Positions 1-7,302 of a stretch of DNA of 64,000 nt are shown piece after piece (the stretch's first letter is position 1; every line of letters starts with the position of its first letter). Both the position numbers and the translations under genes were made by a program. Location of the stretch: NCBI GenBank assembly GCA_937868765.1, contig CALMNL010000009.1, forward strand, positions 62,001 to 126,000. Direction: 5' to 3'. The notes under the pieces were generated by a model that saw only the letters and a program-made list of their open reading frames with translations, made no database searches and had not been told where the DNA came from. The stretch is from an uncultured Desulfatitalea sp. (GTDB taxonomy: Bacteria > Desulfobacterota > Desulfobacteria > Desulfobacterales > Desulfosarcinaceae).

Positions 1-2
1 TC

Positions 3-455
3 GCTGCGAACTTTGATCGATTAGTAATAGATTGCGTAAAAAGCGATTGGGATTCTTTCGAAAGTTCAAGATCTTATTGCCAAAAAGCAATCTGTGAATT
101 GCCAAAGACTCCTTTATCAGCAACGGGGTACAATATTCGATATGAAATCAAGGAACCGCCGCTGGGCTTCCTAGATCTCCTAAATTTACCTCTGGATACT
201 TCAATATCTGATCAGAGGTTGGATATTAAAAAGAAAGAGACTCGAAGATCAATTGCGTGGAAAGACGGTTTTATCAACTTACACATAGTAAAGATAGACT
301 CTGAAACTTATAGCATATTACTTAACTTTGACCGAAAATCGGATGACACAGAGAATCTTTTACAGTGGTTGGGTATTCCGATAGATGAAATAAAACATAT
401 AACAAAAACAATAATGTGTTCAGTTCTTAAAGCATGTAATGAAAGTGAGGTATAA
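3..455 (+). CDS. Hypothetical protein, 5' end outside window (island gene A)
   Basis: The reading frame is already open at the left edge (from base 3), so the true start lies outside; the TTG at 99 is only the first start-like codon inside the window. The visible C-terminal part is about 150 residues, soluble-looking, with no signal peptide or membrane segment. It ends two bases before the next gene, so it is the first visible member of a three-gene unit. I do not recognise the family. Base composition is much more AT-rich than the rest of the window, which fits an acquired element. Confidence 0.6.
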   Translation, partial: AANFDRLVIDCVKSDWDSFESSRSYCQKAICELPKTPLSATGYNIRYEIKEPPLGFLDLLNLPLDTSISDQRLDIKKKETRRSIAWKDGFINLHIVKIDSETYSILLNFDRKSDDTENLLQWLGIPIDEIKHITKTIMCSVLKACNESEV

Positions 456-457
456 TT

Positions 458-679
458 ATGAGTGGTACATGCGGAACCAATAAGAATGAAACATATACTG
501 GGGAATCAAGAGCTGACTACTTTCCTGCAAGAACTGAAAAGGTGACAATCCCTGATAAGACATATCAATATTCAATAAAGGTCCAGACGGCCCCAACAAG
601 CCGTACCAGTGGTGAAGTAAGGATACGTATTGCCTCGCGAGAAATGCCCGAACCTAAACGAATAACTTCAACAAAATAA
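458..679 (+). CDS. Small hypothetical protein, 73 aa (island gene B)
   Basis: A small polar protein with no membrane segment, rich in Thr, Arg and Lys. It starts two bases after gene A stops and ends 12 bases before gene C, so the three are probably co-transcribed and translationally coupled. A GTGAGG stretch just upstream can serve as the ribosome binding site. The middle looks beta-rich (alternating residues around KVTIPDKTYQYSIKV). I do not recognise the family. Confidence 0.55.
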   Translation: MSGTCGTNKNETYTGESRADYFPARTEKVTIPDKTYQYSIKVQTAPTSRTSGEVRIRIASREMPEPKRITSTK

Positions 680-691
680 TGCAAAGTAATT

Positions 692-1630
692 ATGCATTGG
701 ACCTACGAGAAGCCTGAAGAAATTTCTGAACTCCAGCAGGGCGACATATTAGAGCCGTCAGAAGCGTTGTTGAATTTATTCAATGAGGTACACCCATACT
801 TTACACAACCCAAGTATCGTGGTTTCCTCATTTTGACTCAAACTTGCGATCTCCTAAGGAGAGAACGAGCCGGACAGAAATCCTGTAGTGCAACGCATGT
901 ATGCTTATCTGTGATAAGGTCTGTTCAAGACATTATAAGTCAATCTCTTTCAAGTCGTTTTGGATATTTAGCCCCAGGTATATATGCAAGTCATTCCAAA
1001 AAGGCTGTCGAAAATTTGGTTGAACGCCTCGTAAATCAGAACGAAAACGCATTAGGCTTGTTTTATTTACACCGCGATATTGATTCCGGCATTTCGGTAC
1101 ATTCCGTTGCGTTATTGCGAGTTGCGATCTCTGTGAAAGCAGCCGATCATTTTAATACTCTTCTAAAGGCGCGCGTTGGAAGGCTGTCAAAAGAATTTCA
1201 GCCAAAGCTTGGTTGGATGGTAGGAAATTTGTATTCAAGGGTTGGAGTAACGGATTGGAAAGAAAAGTCAGAAATCGAAAAGCAAAATATTGAAGAGGAT
1301 ATTATAAAAGAGATCCTATCATTCACAAGAAGTGAGCCTATTTGGTTAGACCGAAGTCTTTATTCTAAGATTTTGAAAAAGACGCCCGATTTCAATACAT
1401 TGCCAGAGAGCTCGCAGGAAGAAATAATTCGTTCTTCACTACCACCACCGCCGAAAGAAAAAGCTATTGAAATAATAGCTCAAATTGTAAAGACTGTTGT
1501 CCCTAAAATTAAAGACGAAGATATTGAAAAAATAAAAAGTCGCCTTGCTAACAATGATCAATTTGAAGCGCAAATGCGAAAATTCGGCGCAAATAGTAGT
1601 ATACATGATTCAGCTGACCATGTACTTTGA
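692..1630 (+). CDS. Uncharacterised 312-aa protein with QGDI...TQTCDL motifs (island gene C)
   Basis: A cytoplasmic-looking protein without signal peptide or membrane helices. The N-terminal part carries QQGDILEP (about residues 15-22) and ILTQTCDLLRRE (about 49-60). Short 'GDI' and 'xQxCDL' signatures of this kind occur, as far as I recall, in uncharacterised proteins of mobile or accessory regions, but I cannot assign an activity. The C-terminal third is charged and helical (many Lys/Glu/Ile). It is the last gene of the AT-rich three-gene unit and lies about 130 bases from the tRNA-derived attachment site, a typical cargo position at the end of an island. A defence role is possible but unproven. 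Confidence 0.6.
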   Translation: MHWTYEKPEEISELQQGDILEPSEALLNLFNEVHPYFTQPKYRGFLILTQTCDLLRRERAGQKSCSATHVCLSVIRSVQDIISQSLSSRFGYLAPGIYASHSKKAVENLVERLVNQNENALGLFYLHRDIDSGISVHSVALLRVAISVKAADHFNTLLKARVGRLSKEFQPKLGWMVGNLYSRVGVTDWKEKSEIEKQNIEEDIIKEILSFTRSEPIWLDRSLYSKILKKTPDFNTLPESSQEEIIRSSLPPPPKEKAIEIIAQIVKTVVPKIKDEDIEKIKSRLANNDQFEAQMRKFGANSSIHDSADHVL

Positions 1631-1764
1631 GCTCTTTCTTAAATAGGTGTATTAGAATTAAAATAATTACAGAAAATTCTCGATTGCGTTTTGCGCTAAT
1701 TTCTCCAAGATGGCTTTCTCAACAACCATGGAAATTATTCTAAACATCTGTTTTAATTATGAAT

Positions 1765-1809
1765 CTTCGAATCCGTAGGTCGCCCGTTCGAATCGGGCCG
1801 GGCGTGCCA
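1765..1809 (+). repeat. tRNA-Arg 3' fragment: probable att site at the island boundary
   Basis: The 45 bases can be laid out as the 3' half of a tRNA. The anticodon loop is CTTCGAA (anticodon TCG, arginine) at 1765-1771, the 3' anticodon strand 1772-1776 and the variable loop 1777-1781. The T arm is GCCCG-TTCGAAT-CGGGC at 1782-1798, the 3' acceptor strand CGGGCGT at 1799-1805, discriminator G at 1806 and encoded CCA at 1807-1809. The bases before 1765 do not complement the anticodon stem, so the 5' half is absent. A tRNA 3' end beginning at the anticodon loop, with AT-rich foreign genes on one side and chromosomal sequence on the other, is what a tyrosine recombinase leaves at the distal end of an element. 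Confidence 0.8.
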
Positions 1810-1816
1810 ATATTTT

Positions 1817-1855
1817 AAGGGAATCAACTCAACTTGTTGATTCCCTTCGTTTTAT
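1817..1855 (+). terminator. Rho-independent terminator, probably of the original tRNA gene
   Basis: A perfect 12-bp stem (1817-1828 with 1836-1847) closes a 7-base loop and is followed by CGTTTTATT. It lies 8 bases after the tRNA CCA end, so it probably terminated the intact tRNA before integration separated the two parts. Confidence 0.75.
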
Positions 1856-1938
1856 TGTATAACGCGCGGATGGTTCGGGGGCTCTTTCCCCAAAAAAAAG
1901 CGCGCGGGCGGCTTCTCGGCAAAAGGGGCTCAGCGTCC

Positions 1939-2244
1939 TTATCGGTGGCGCTCCCAGATTAGCTCCCCGTTTCTGAAAACCTGTCTGATCCGATGAAGGG
2001 GCAACATGCACGGTTCGCCCTCAGCGTTTATGGCCTCGATGGAAAAATGGTTGCCGGCAGTGAAGCTGACCTGCCGGATGGCGACCTGCACGATCCTGTC
2101 CTTCATGCGGTCATAATAGCCGATCTCGAAGTCGGCCCGGCCGAACGCTGTATCCCAGCGGATGCGGTCCAGCAGTTGGCGGATGGGGATCACGTCGGCG
2201 TTGCCTCCCGGGTGCGATGGGTTGACAACTGGAGCATACACCAC
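1939..2244 (-). CDS. UPF0248 / DUF504 family protein
   Basis: A 101-residue protein matching the DUF504 (UPF0248) pattern: an N-terminal PIRQLLDRIRWD, then ADFEIGYYDR, and the C-terminal PLHRIRQVFRNGELIWER. The family is best known from archaea, where it occurs alone or next to RNA-processing domains; its biochemical role is not settled. No signal peptide or membrane segment. It is a single gene transcribed toward the att site and is the first recognisable chromosomal gene to its right. The length fits the stand-alone form. Confidence 0.8.
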   Translation of the reverse strand: MVYAPVVNPSHPGGNADVIPIRQLLDRIRWDTAFGRADFEIGYYDRMKDRIVQVAIRQVSFTAGNHFSIEAINAEGEPCMLPLHRIRQVFRNGELIWERHR

Positions 2245-2409
2245 AGCGGCGCCATCGAGGAGAACATTTCGCTCGATGAGCGACTCCGGCCGGCAGATCC
2301 CGAGGGGCGTTGCTGTTGGATTTGCAGCCTTTTCAAGGGCTCCCCATTTTTAAATTCCGCCCGCGGGAAACGCAAAATGTGCAGCAACAGGTAATTTTTT
2401 GTTTTGGAC

Positions 2410-2438
2410 TTGACACGGCTACCGATGGAACATATTAA
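2410..2438 (+). promoter_or_regulatory. Candidate sigma70 promoter
   Basis: TTGACA at 2410-2415, a 17-base spacer, and TATTAA at 2433-2438, in an AT-rich stretch just upstream of the decayed DUF429-like gene. Only sequence resemblance supports it. Confidence 0.4.
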
Positions 2439-2469
2439 AATTATTTAAATAATATAAGGATAGCAATAC

Positions 2470-2760
2470 ATGGCGGCGCCTTGGAGCACCTTTTTCATTG
2501 GATTAGACATACAGGTCCGGCGTGCGTGCAGATACGCGGTAGCCGATGATAAGGGGAGCTTCTTGATTCCGGTTGGCGCGAAAATCCCATAGCCGACAGC
2601 ATCGATTCAACAAAAAGGTTCGACAGTCCGTCTTCGGTAGAAATAGGGATCGATGCGCCGAGGATTGCCCTGAGTGACAAACGGATTCGGTATCGGGACG
2701 GTAAACGACGCCAATGGAACCAAAGGAAAGATCAATATGAATACGGCCTCCTCTTGTCTC
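2470..2760 (+). pseudogene. Decayed DUF429-like gene (frameshifted)
   Basis: From the ATG at 2470 the frame reads FFIGLDIQVRRACRYAVADD before a TAG at 2590. A single-base shift at that point opens a second frame that continues into VEIGIDAPRIALSDK and RYRDGKRRQWNQR (about 2637-2715). 'GLD...' near the N-terminus followed by 'GIDAPR...' and a basic stretch resembles the RNase H-fold DUF429 family as I remember it. The remaining two thirds of such a protein are not recognisable in any frame, so I read this as a frameshifted and truncated remnant. AAGGA at 2456-2460 could have been its ribosome binding site. The family assignment comes from memory of the pattern, hence modest confidence. Confidence 0.45.
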
Positions 2761-2927
2761 CTATCGGCGGATCGAGTTGTTCGTCTCAACATGGATTTTT
2801 CCGCTTGTAAACCTTGTTCCAGGGAGATGCTCGATGCCGGAGGTGCCGAGGTGGCCGGCCAAAACCGAATCAAGGAACTGATTTTCCCCTCCAAACCATC
2901 GATGACCCGAAAAAGGCAGGTTTCCCG

Positions 2928-3212
2928 ATGACCCTAACCAAAGCGCAAATAGTCGAAGTGATCACCGAAAAGAATGGATTTTCCAAAAACAAAAGCGCCC
3001 AGATCATCGAAAGGCTGCTCGAACTCATCAAGGGTTCCCTGGCAAACGGTGATGATGTCCTGATCAGCGGCTTCGGCAAATTCTGTGTAAAAAGCAAGGG
3101 AGAGCGACGCGGACGCAACCCGGCGACCGGCGACGATCTGATGTTGGCGGCGCGGAAGGTGGTGACCTTCAAGTGCTCGGGCAAATTGAGGGATCGGTTG
3201 AACGGGGAATGA
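2928..3212 (+). CDS. ihfA: Integration host factor alpha-like DNA-bending protein
   Basis: A 94-residue HU/IHF-family protein. It begins MTLTKAQIVE and carries the family signature LISGFGKFCVK followed by GRNPATGDD, the beta-arm that enters the minor groove with its intercalating Pro. It ends VVTFKCSGKLRDRL. The TLTKA start and ARKVVTF are more like IhfA than HU. An open frame extends upstream to 2814, but the ATG at 2928 matches the family N-terminus and has GGCAGG 7 bases upstream. It is not beside pheT, the common location, so it may be a paralogue. It binds and bends DNA in the nucleoid. Confidence 0.85.
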   Translation: MTLTKAQIVEVITEKNGFSKNKSAQIIERLLELIKGSLANGDDVLISGFGKFCVKSKGERRGRNPATGDDLMLAARKVVTFKCSGKLRDRLNGE

Positions 3213-3360
3213 TCCGAGCCTGGCCGGCAGGGCGGGGGATCAGGTCGGATGCGTCCGAAATTCCGGTTCTCGCGTCTTCCGTCTTGCAAGTTGATGACAA
3301 CTGGGTCATTCTGCGGCCGATTCGCACTCCTGTACAACCACCCTGTAACCAAAGGAGCCA

Positions 3361-3738
3361 ATGACCATGAAAGTGATCGTGTATCTTCTTGGTTTCGGAC
3401 ACATTGCCATCTATTCCTGCCTGATCCTCTATACCAGGGAATCCGTGGATGCGCTGAAGGGATTGTTCCAGAAATTTCAACTCAAACTCCTGTCGGCCAT
3501 TCCCGCAGCGCTCGGGTTGCTTTTTTTAATCTGTGCGCCGGCCACAACCTATCCATGGGTATTGCGCATTGCCGGCCTGCTGGCCATTGGTGAAGCGGCG
3601 TTGGCGTTCACGAACCCGAATAAAATCTACAGCCGGATGCTCGATTGGTATTTTGGAAAGGTTTCCGACCAGGCGCAGCGGCTATTTGGAATCATCGGGA
3701 TCATCTTCGGAACGGTTATCCTTAGCTGGATCAAATAG
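3361..3738 (+). CDS. Small integral membrane protein, unknown function
   Basis: 125 residues with about four hydrophobic segments: near 4-22, 45-62, 65-82 and 108-123 (LFGIIGIIFGTVILSW). A short basic/aromatic stretch (KIYSRMLDWYFGKVSDQAQR) separates the last two. The start is well supported by AAAGGAG at 3350-3356 just before the ATG. No catalytic motif is visible, and I do not recognise the family with certainty. It stands alone, 148 bases after the IHF gene. Confidence 0.65.
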   Translation: MTMKVIVYLLGFGHIAIYSCLILYTRESVDALKGLFQKFQLKLLSAIPAALGLLFLICAPATTYPWVLRIAGLLAIGEAALAFTNPNKIYSRMLDWYFGKVSDQAQRLFGIIGIIFGTVILSWIK

Positions 3739-3896
3739 ATAACAGATCCTAACAGGGCCCTGATGTGATTTAAGGGGGCAAGGAAACGCAGAGGTCCTGT
3801 CTTCGACTCCTTTGGTCACTTTGAAACCCGGTGAAGCAATAGAGCGGCGCCACATACCGGCAGGTATCATATGTCAGGCTTCAAAAATTCTTGCTT

Positions 3897-4148
3897 TTAA
3901 TCAGATGGGTTGTTTTTCCATGGGAGTTCTTCGGGAGATGCATTGCGCCATTCTTTGACGATTTCTTGTGCTTCGGCAAAGTCAGACTCAGCAACGCGAA
4001 TCAGGCCCCAACCATACTGAGATTGGAAAAGGCCATCATATGCAGTGTCATGAAATGATCTTATTTCTGCATATATTCCATGTTCCTCTAAAACCGCTTT
4101 GATGACATTCGCCTCAGCTTCGTTTTCAGGCTTCATTAATGTTTTCAA
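3897..4148 (-). CDS. DUF2007 family small protein (putative signal-transducing)
   Basis: An 83-residue protein of the DUF2007 type: a short alpha/beta protein beginning LKTLMKPENEAEANVIKAVL followed by EEHGIYAEIRS. This is the usual 'feature A versus B across the half-repeat' layout of the family. An open frame reaches back to 4223, but GAGGAG lies 7 bases before a TTG codon at 4148, and the family normally begins a few residues before the EAE motif, so I take the TTG as start. No membrane segment. Its function is unknown; the family name 'putative signal transducing' rests on structural resemblance only. Confidence 0.7.
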   Translation of the reverse strand: MKTLMKPENEAEANVIKAVLEEHGIYAEIRSFHDTAYDGLFQSQYGWGLIRVAESDFAEAQEIVKEWRNASPEELPWKNNPSD

Positions 4149-4246
4149 GGCTTGACTCCTCATACTCTGAATGGAGAACGGGCGCTTCGGCGGGCGCGGA
4201 ACTTTCGCTGAACTTACCCGCAAAAAATGGACCTTTGGCTGCCGGC

Positions 4247-4762
4247 TCAGGTTGCCATTGCTTTATATCGGCTCTCGAGTTTTGGCGGATTGGCCAGCGT
4301 TTGATAAATTACGCAATAGTGTTCCGTGAGCTGAACCAGTTTTTCCAGTTTCTCAGAATCGGCCGGGCTGTCGATCTCAAAGGTCAACCCGACCTGCTTG
4401 AGACCCACCGGCGCGGCGCGGTCTACCCCGAGGGTGCCGCGCGCATCCCATTTCCCCTCGGCAATCACCCGGGCACTATTTAAAGGAAGGCGCATGGCGG
4501 TGGCCACGGCTTTCAAGGTAACGCCGGCACAGGCCACCAACGCTTCCATCAACATGTCTGCCGAGCATGCTTTCGAGCCGTCGCCACCGGCTGCCGGATG
4601 CAGCCCGGCAACGGTAGTCCCGGCCTTGTTTGATATCGCGCAGACAATATCTTCGCCTTTGACGACCCCCTCGGCTCTGGCGGTAATCATGGCGCTCTCG
4701 GGGTCTTGTTTGTAACGTTCTTTCAACGGTGCTTGAAGGGCACGAAGTTCCTTGACGTCCAT
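4247..4762 (-). CDS. OsmC/Ohr family protein
   Basis: A 171-residue OsmC-fold protein. The two family cysteines are visible in VACAGVTLKAVA (about residue 78) and LTEHYCVIYQTL (about residue 151). These are the pair that reduces organic hydroperoxides in OsmC/Ohr, or binds thiols in YhfA-like members. The N-terminal PLKERYKQDPESA helix and GGDGSKACSADMLMEAL segment fit the YhfA-like subgroup. AAAGGA precedes the ATG. Likely a cytoplasmic thiol-dependent peroxidase-like protein; substrate not known. It is a single gene, separated by 98 bases from the DUF2007 gene in the same direction. Confidence 0.85.
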   Translation of the reverse strand: MDVKELRALQAPLKERYKQDPESAMITARAEGVVKGEDIVCAISNKAGTTVAGLHPAAGGDGSKACSADMLMEALVACAGVTLKAVATAMRLPLNSARVIAEGKWDARGTLGVDRAAPVGLKQVGLTFEIDSPADSEKLEKLVQLTEHYCVIYQTLANPPKLESRYKAMAT

Positions 4763-5040
4763 GGCAATATCCTTTCTGCATGCCGGCGCTTACCTCCATG
4801 GTTCGGAGAAAGGGCCTTCATTGGTCTGGAAAAGAGCGAACCGGGGCTGATTTCGGATCGAATTTCAGCTCATTTCCGATTTTTGCAGAATATGGACACG
4901 GCCGGACCCGATACAAGATATCGCGCCTGGGAAAAGTCTGCCTGAGCCGCAAGTGAACGATGCAATAGCCAATATTTATTTCAAAGGTAGGCATCCGGGT
5001 CGCAATTCAGCGGCCAGGCCGGATGGCGGGCCTTGCCGGG

Positions 5041-6024
5041 CTAAACCAGCGTGGCGCCCCGGGCCAATCCGGGGCGCGCGATTTCGTCAATGCGGCCGAG
5101 CACCTCCGGTGCCAGGCGGATCTCCGATGCTTTCGCATTCTCTTCGATTCGCTCCGGGCGCCGGGTTCCTGGAATGGGGAAGATGTCCCGGCCCTGGTGC
5201 AGCAGCCAGGCAAGGGATAGCTGCGCAGGGGAGACGCCGAGTTCCATCGCCATCGACATGAGGGGCGAAAAGTGTTCTCGGTTGGCAGCAAGATTCTCAC
5301 CTGCGTAACGGGGATTGTTCTGACGAAAGTCGTTCTTGTCCAGGCTGCCGACCGAGCCGGTGAGAAATCCGCTGCCCAGGGGCGCCCAACCGACCAGGGC
5401 AATGCCCAGCTCGCGAAGCGTGGGCAGCAGTTCGGTTTCTGCTTCCCGCCGCCAAAGCGAATACTCGAATTGCACGGCCGTAATCGGATGAACGGCGTGG
5501 GCGCGCCTGATCTGCGCCGCGGTCACGTTGCTCAAGCCGATATAGCGCACCTGGCCTGCTCGAACCGCCTCGGCCATCGCCCCGACCGTTTCTTCGATGG
5601 GCGTTGCAGGGTCCGGGTAGTGGGCATACCACAGGTCAATGGTATCCACAGCAAGGCGCTTGAGGCTCGCTGCGAGCGCCTTGCGCACATAAGACGGCCG
5701 GCCGTTGATCTTGAGGGAAAAGCCCCAGCCTGTGGGAAGGTCCGATCCCTTCGCTGCATCATCAAACACAATGCCGAATTTGGTGGCCACGAAGGCATCC
5801 TGGCGCCTGCCGGCAATGGCTTGAGCGAGCAGCGTTTCGTTGTGGCCGTTGCCGTAAGCATCGGCGGTGTCGATCATGTTGAGCCCGAGATCGAGTGCGT
5901 GCCGGATGGTGGCGATGGATTGCCGGTCGTCGGCGGCCCCGTAGTAACCTTCTAGAACCATGGCGCCATAGCCCAGACACCCCACAGCAGGGCCGTTCAT
6001 TCCTAACTGTCTTCTGTCAATCAT
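5041..6024 (-). CDS. Aldo/keto reductase
   Basis: A 327-residue NAD(P)H-dependent TIM-barrel oxidoreductase. The catalytic tetrad is visible: Asp and Tyr in MIDTADAYGNGHNE (about 51-64), Lys in VATKFGI, His in DLWYAHYPDP. The C-terminal cofactor segment IFPIPGTRRPERIEENAKA is typical. The closest textbook group is the AKR13/YajO-like reductases. The ATG at 6024 has GGGAGG upstream. The physiological aldehyde or ketone substrate cannot be read from sequence. Monocistronic as far as can be seen. Confidence 0.9.
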   Translation of the reverse strand: MIDRRQLGMNGPAVGCLGYGAMVLEGYYGAADDRQSIATIRHALDLGLNMIDTADAYGNGHNETLLAQAIAGRRQDAFVATKFGIVFDDAAKGSDLPTGWGFSLKINGRPSYVRKALAASLKRLAVDTIDLWYAHYPDPATPIEETVGAMAEAVRAGQVRYIGLSNVTAAQIRRAHAVHPITAVQFEYSLWRREAETELLPTLRELGIALVGWAPLGSGFLTGSVGSLDKNDFRQNNPRYAGENLAANREHFSPLMSMAMELGVSPAQLSLAWLLHQGRDIFPIPGTRRPERIEENAKASEIRLAPEVLGRIDEIARPGLARGATLV

Positions 6025-6243
6025 GATTTCGCCTCCCGTGATGTTGTCGCATGATGTAAACCATGCTGAGAAAAATCATAACTATCGCCGCAAGATCAGC
6101 AACGCCATCCAACGGTCAGGGGAAGGAATAGCCACAATAGAATTGAAATAGTCACCCCGCCGACACGATCTCATAAACCGAATGTGAAGAAGCGATTCGG
6201 AATGCGTGTGACTAAAAGCGGCAGGATGTACCTCCGCGCCGGA

Positions 6244-7137
6244 TCACAGGCCATCCGCCTTGCGCGCATGGGCGGCCACTGCTTCGACGATGCGGGGCCA
6301 TGCGCCGCCGTGGGGCATGTCGTGGCCCATGCCCTCGATGAGCATCAGTTCGGCACCCGGTATGGCCTCCGCGCTGTCTCTGCCCCCCGACACCAGCACC
6401 AGCGGATCGTCCGTTCCGTGGATCACCAGCGCCGGCGCCGTTATGGAAGCGAGCCTGGGTTTCCGGTTGCCGTGGGCCAGAATCGCCGCGAACTGCCGTG
6501 TTTTGCCCGGGCCGTAGAATGCCCGGTCGTAGCTGCGTTCGGCCAGATGCTTGTGCCACGGCGCATCGAAGGGGAAGCCGGGACCGGCGATGGTACGATA
6601 TAACGTCAGCATGTAGTCGATATACGCTTCGCGCTCGGTGGGCGCGGGTGTCAGCAGCAGGGACATGATCTCGGGTTTCGGCTTGGGAAGTTGGGGATTG
6701 CCCGTGGTGGCATAGACCTGGGTCAGGCTGCGGACGCGCGAAGGGTGCCGGTACGCCACCGTCTGCGCGATCGCCCCGCCCATGGAGATGCCGCAGATGT
6801 GGGCTTTGTCTATGCCGAGCGCGCCCAGCAGCCCGGCCGCGTCGTCGGCCATGTCGTCGAGGGTATAAGGCGCATCGATTTTTTCACCCTTCATCAGGGA
6901 CGCCATCACCGCCGTCAGGTCGGGCACGCCGGCCGCTTCCATTTTCGAGGAGAGCCCCACATCGCGGTTGTCGAAACGGATGACATAAAGGCCTTTTCCC
7001 GCCCACGCGTTGCAGATCTTCTCGTCCCACCCGATCATTTGGCCGCCGATGCCCGCGATCAGCAGCAGCGGCGGGGAGGAAGGGGCTCCGAAGGTCTCAT
7101 ATTCGATCCGAATTCCGTTCGCTGAAACATTGGGCAT
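6244..7137 (-). CDS. Alpha/beta hydrolase
   Basis: A 297-residue alpha/beta-hydrolase. The nucleophile elbow is CGISMGGAIAQ, the acid lies in VIHGTDDPLV and the histidine in EGMGHDMP; the oxyanion-hole strand is LLLIAGIGGQ. It is similar to aromatic-ring-fission hydrolases and esterases, without a clear substrate. The frame stays open upstream as far as 7875, but GGAGG sits 7 bases before the ATG at 7137 and the protein then starts MPNVSANGIRIEYETFG as expected. It is divergent from the MerB-like gene, with 165 bases between them. Confidence 0.88.
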   Translation of the reverse strand: MPNVSANGIRIEYETFGAPSSPPLLLIAGIGGQMIGWDEKICNAWAGKGLYVIRFDNRDVGLSSKMEAAGVPDLTAVMASLMKGEKIDAPYTLDDMADDAAGLLGALGIDKAHICGISMGGAIAQTVAYRHPSRVRSLTQVYATTGNPQLPKPKPEIMSLLLTPAPTEREAYIDYMLTLYRTIAGPGFPFDAPWHKHLAERSYDRAFYGPGKTRQFAAILAHGNRKPRLASITAPALVIHGTDDPLVLVSGGRDSAEAIPGAELMLIEGMGHDMPHGGAWPRIVEAVAAHARKADGL

Positions 7138-7302
7138 TGCAATTCCTCCATTCGCACTGGATTTGCATATCCGAAGCCGATTGCCTTGACTTTCGATCCG
7201 GTTGCCCGGGTTCGTTTGGTCAAAAAAAATGGCTGTTCCAACTGCGATCAAAACACTATACACAGATAAAAGGAAGCTTTTTAACGGCGAAAGGAGTCGT
7301 AT

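Noticed and set aside
2674-2931. 85-codon open frame before the IHF gene
   Set aside because: No ribosome site or coding character; it overlaps the decayed DUF429-like sequence in another frame and the start of the IHF gene.
3790-3830. A tRNA T-arm-like stretch (TTCGACT with flanking GGTC)
   Set aside because: The flanking bases do not form a T stem and no acceptor or anticodon arm fits; too degenerate to call a tRNA or att remnant.
4763-5040. Short open frames between the OsmC and aldo/keto reductase genes
   Set aside because: No ribosome sites, no similarity recognised, and composition differs from the neighbouring coding regions.
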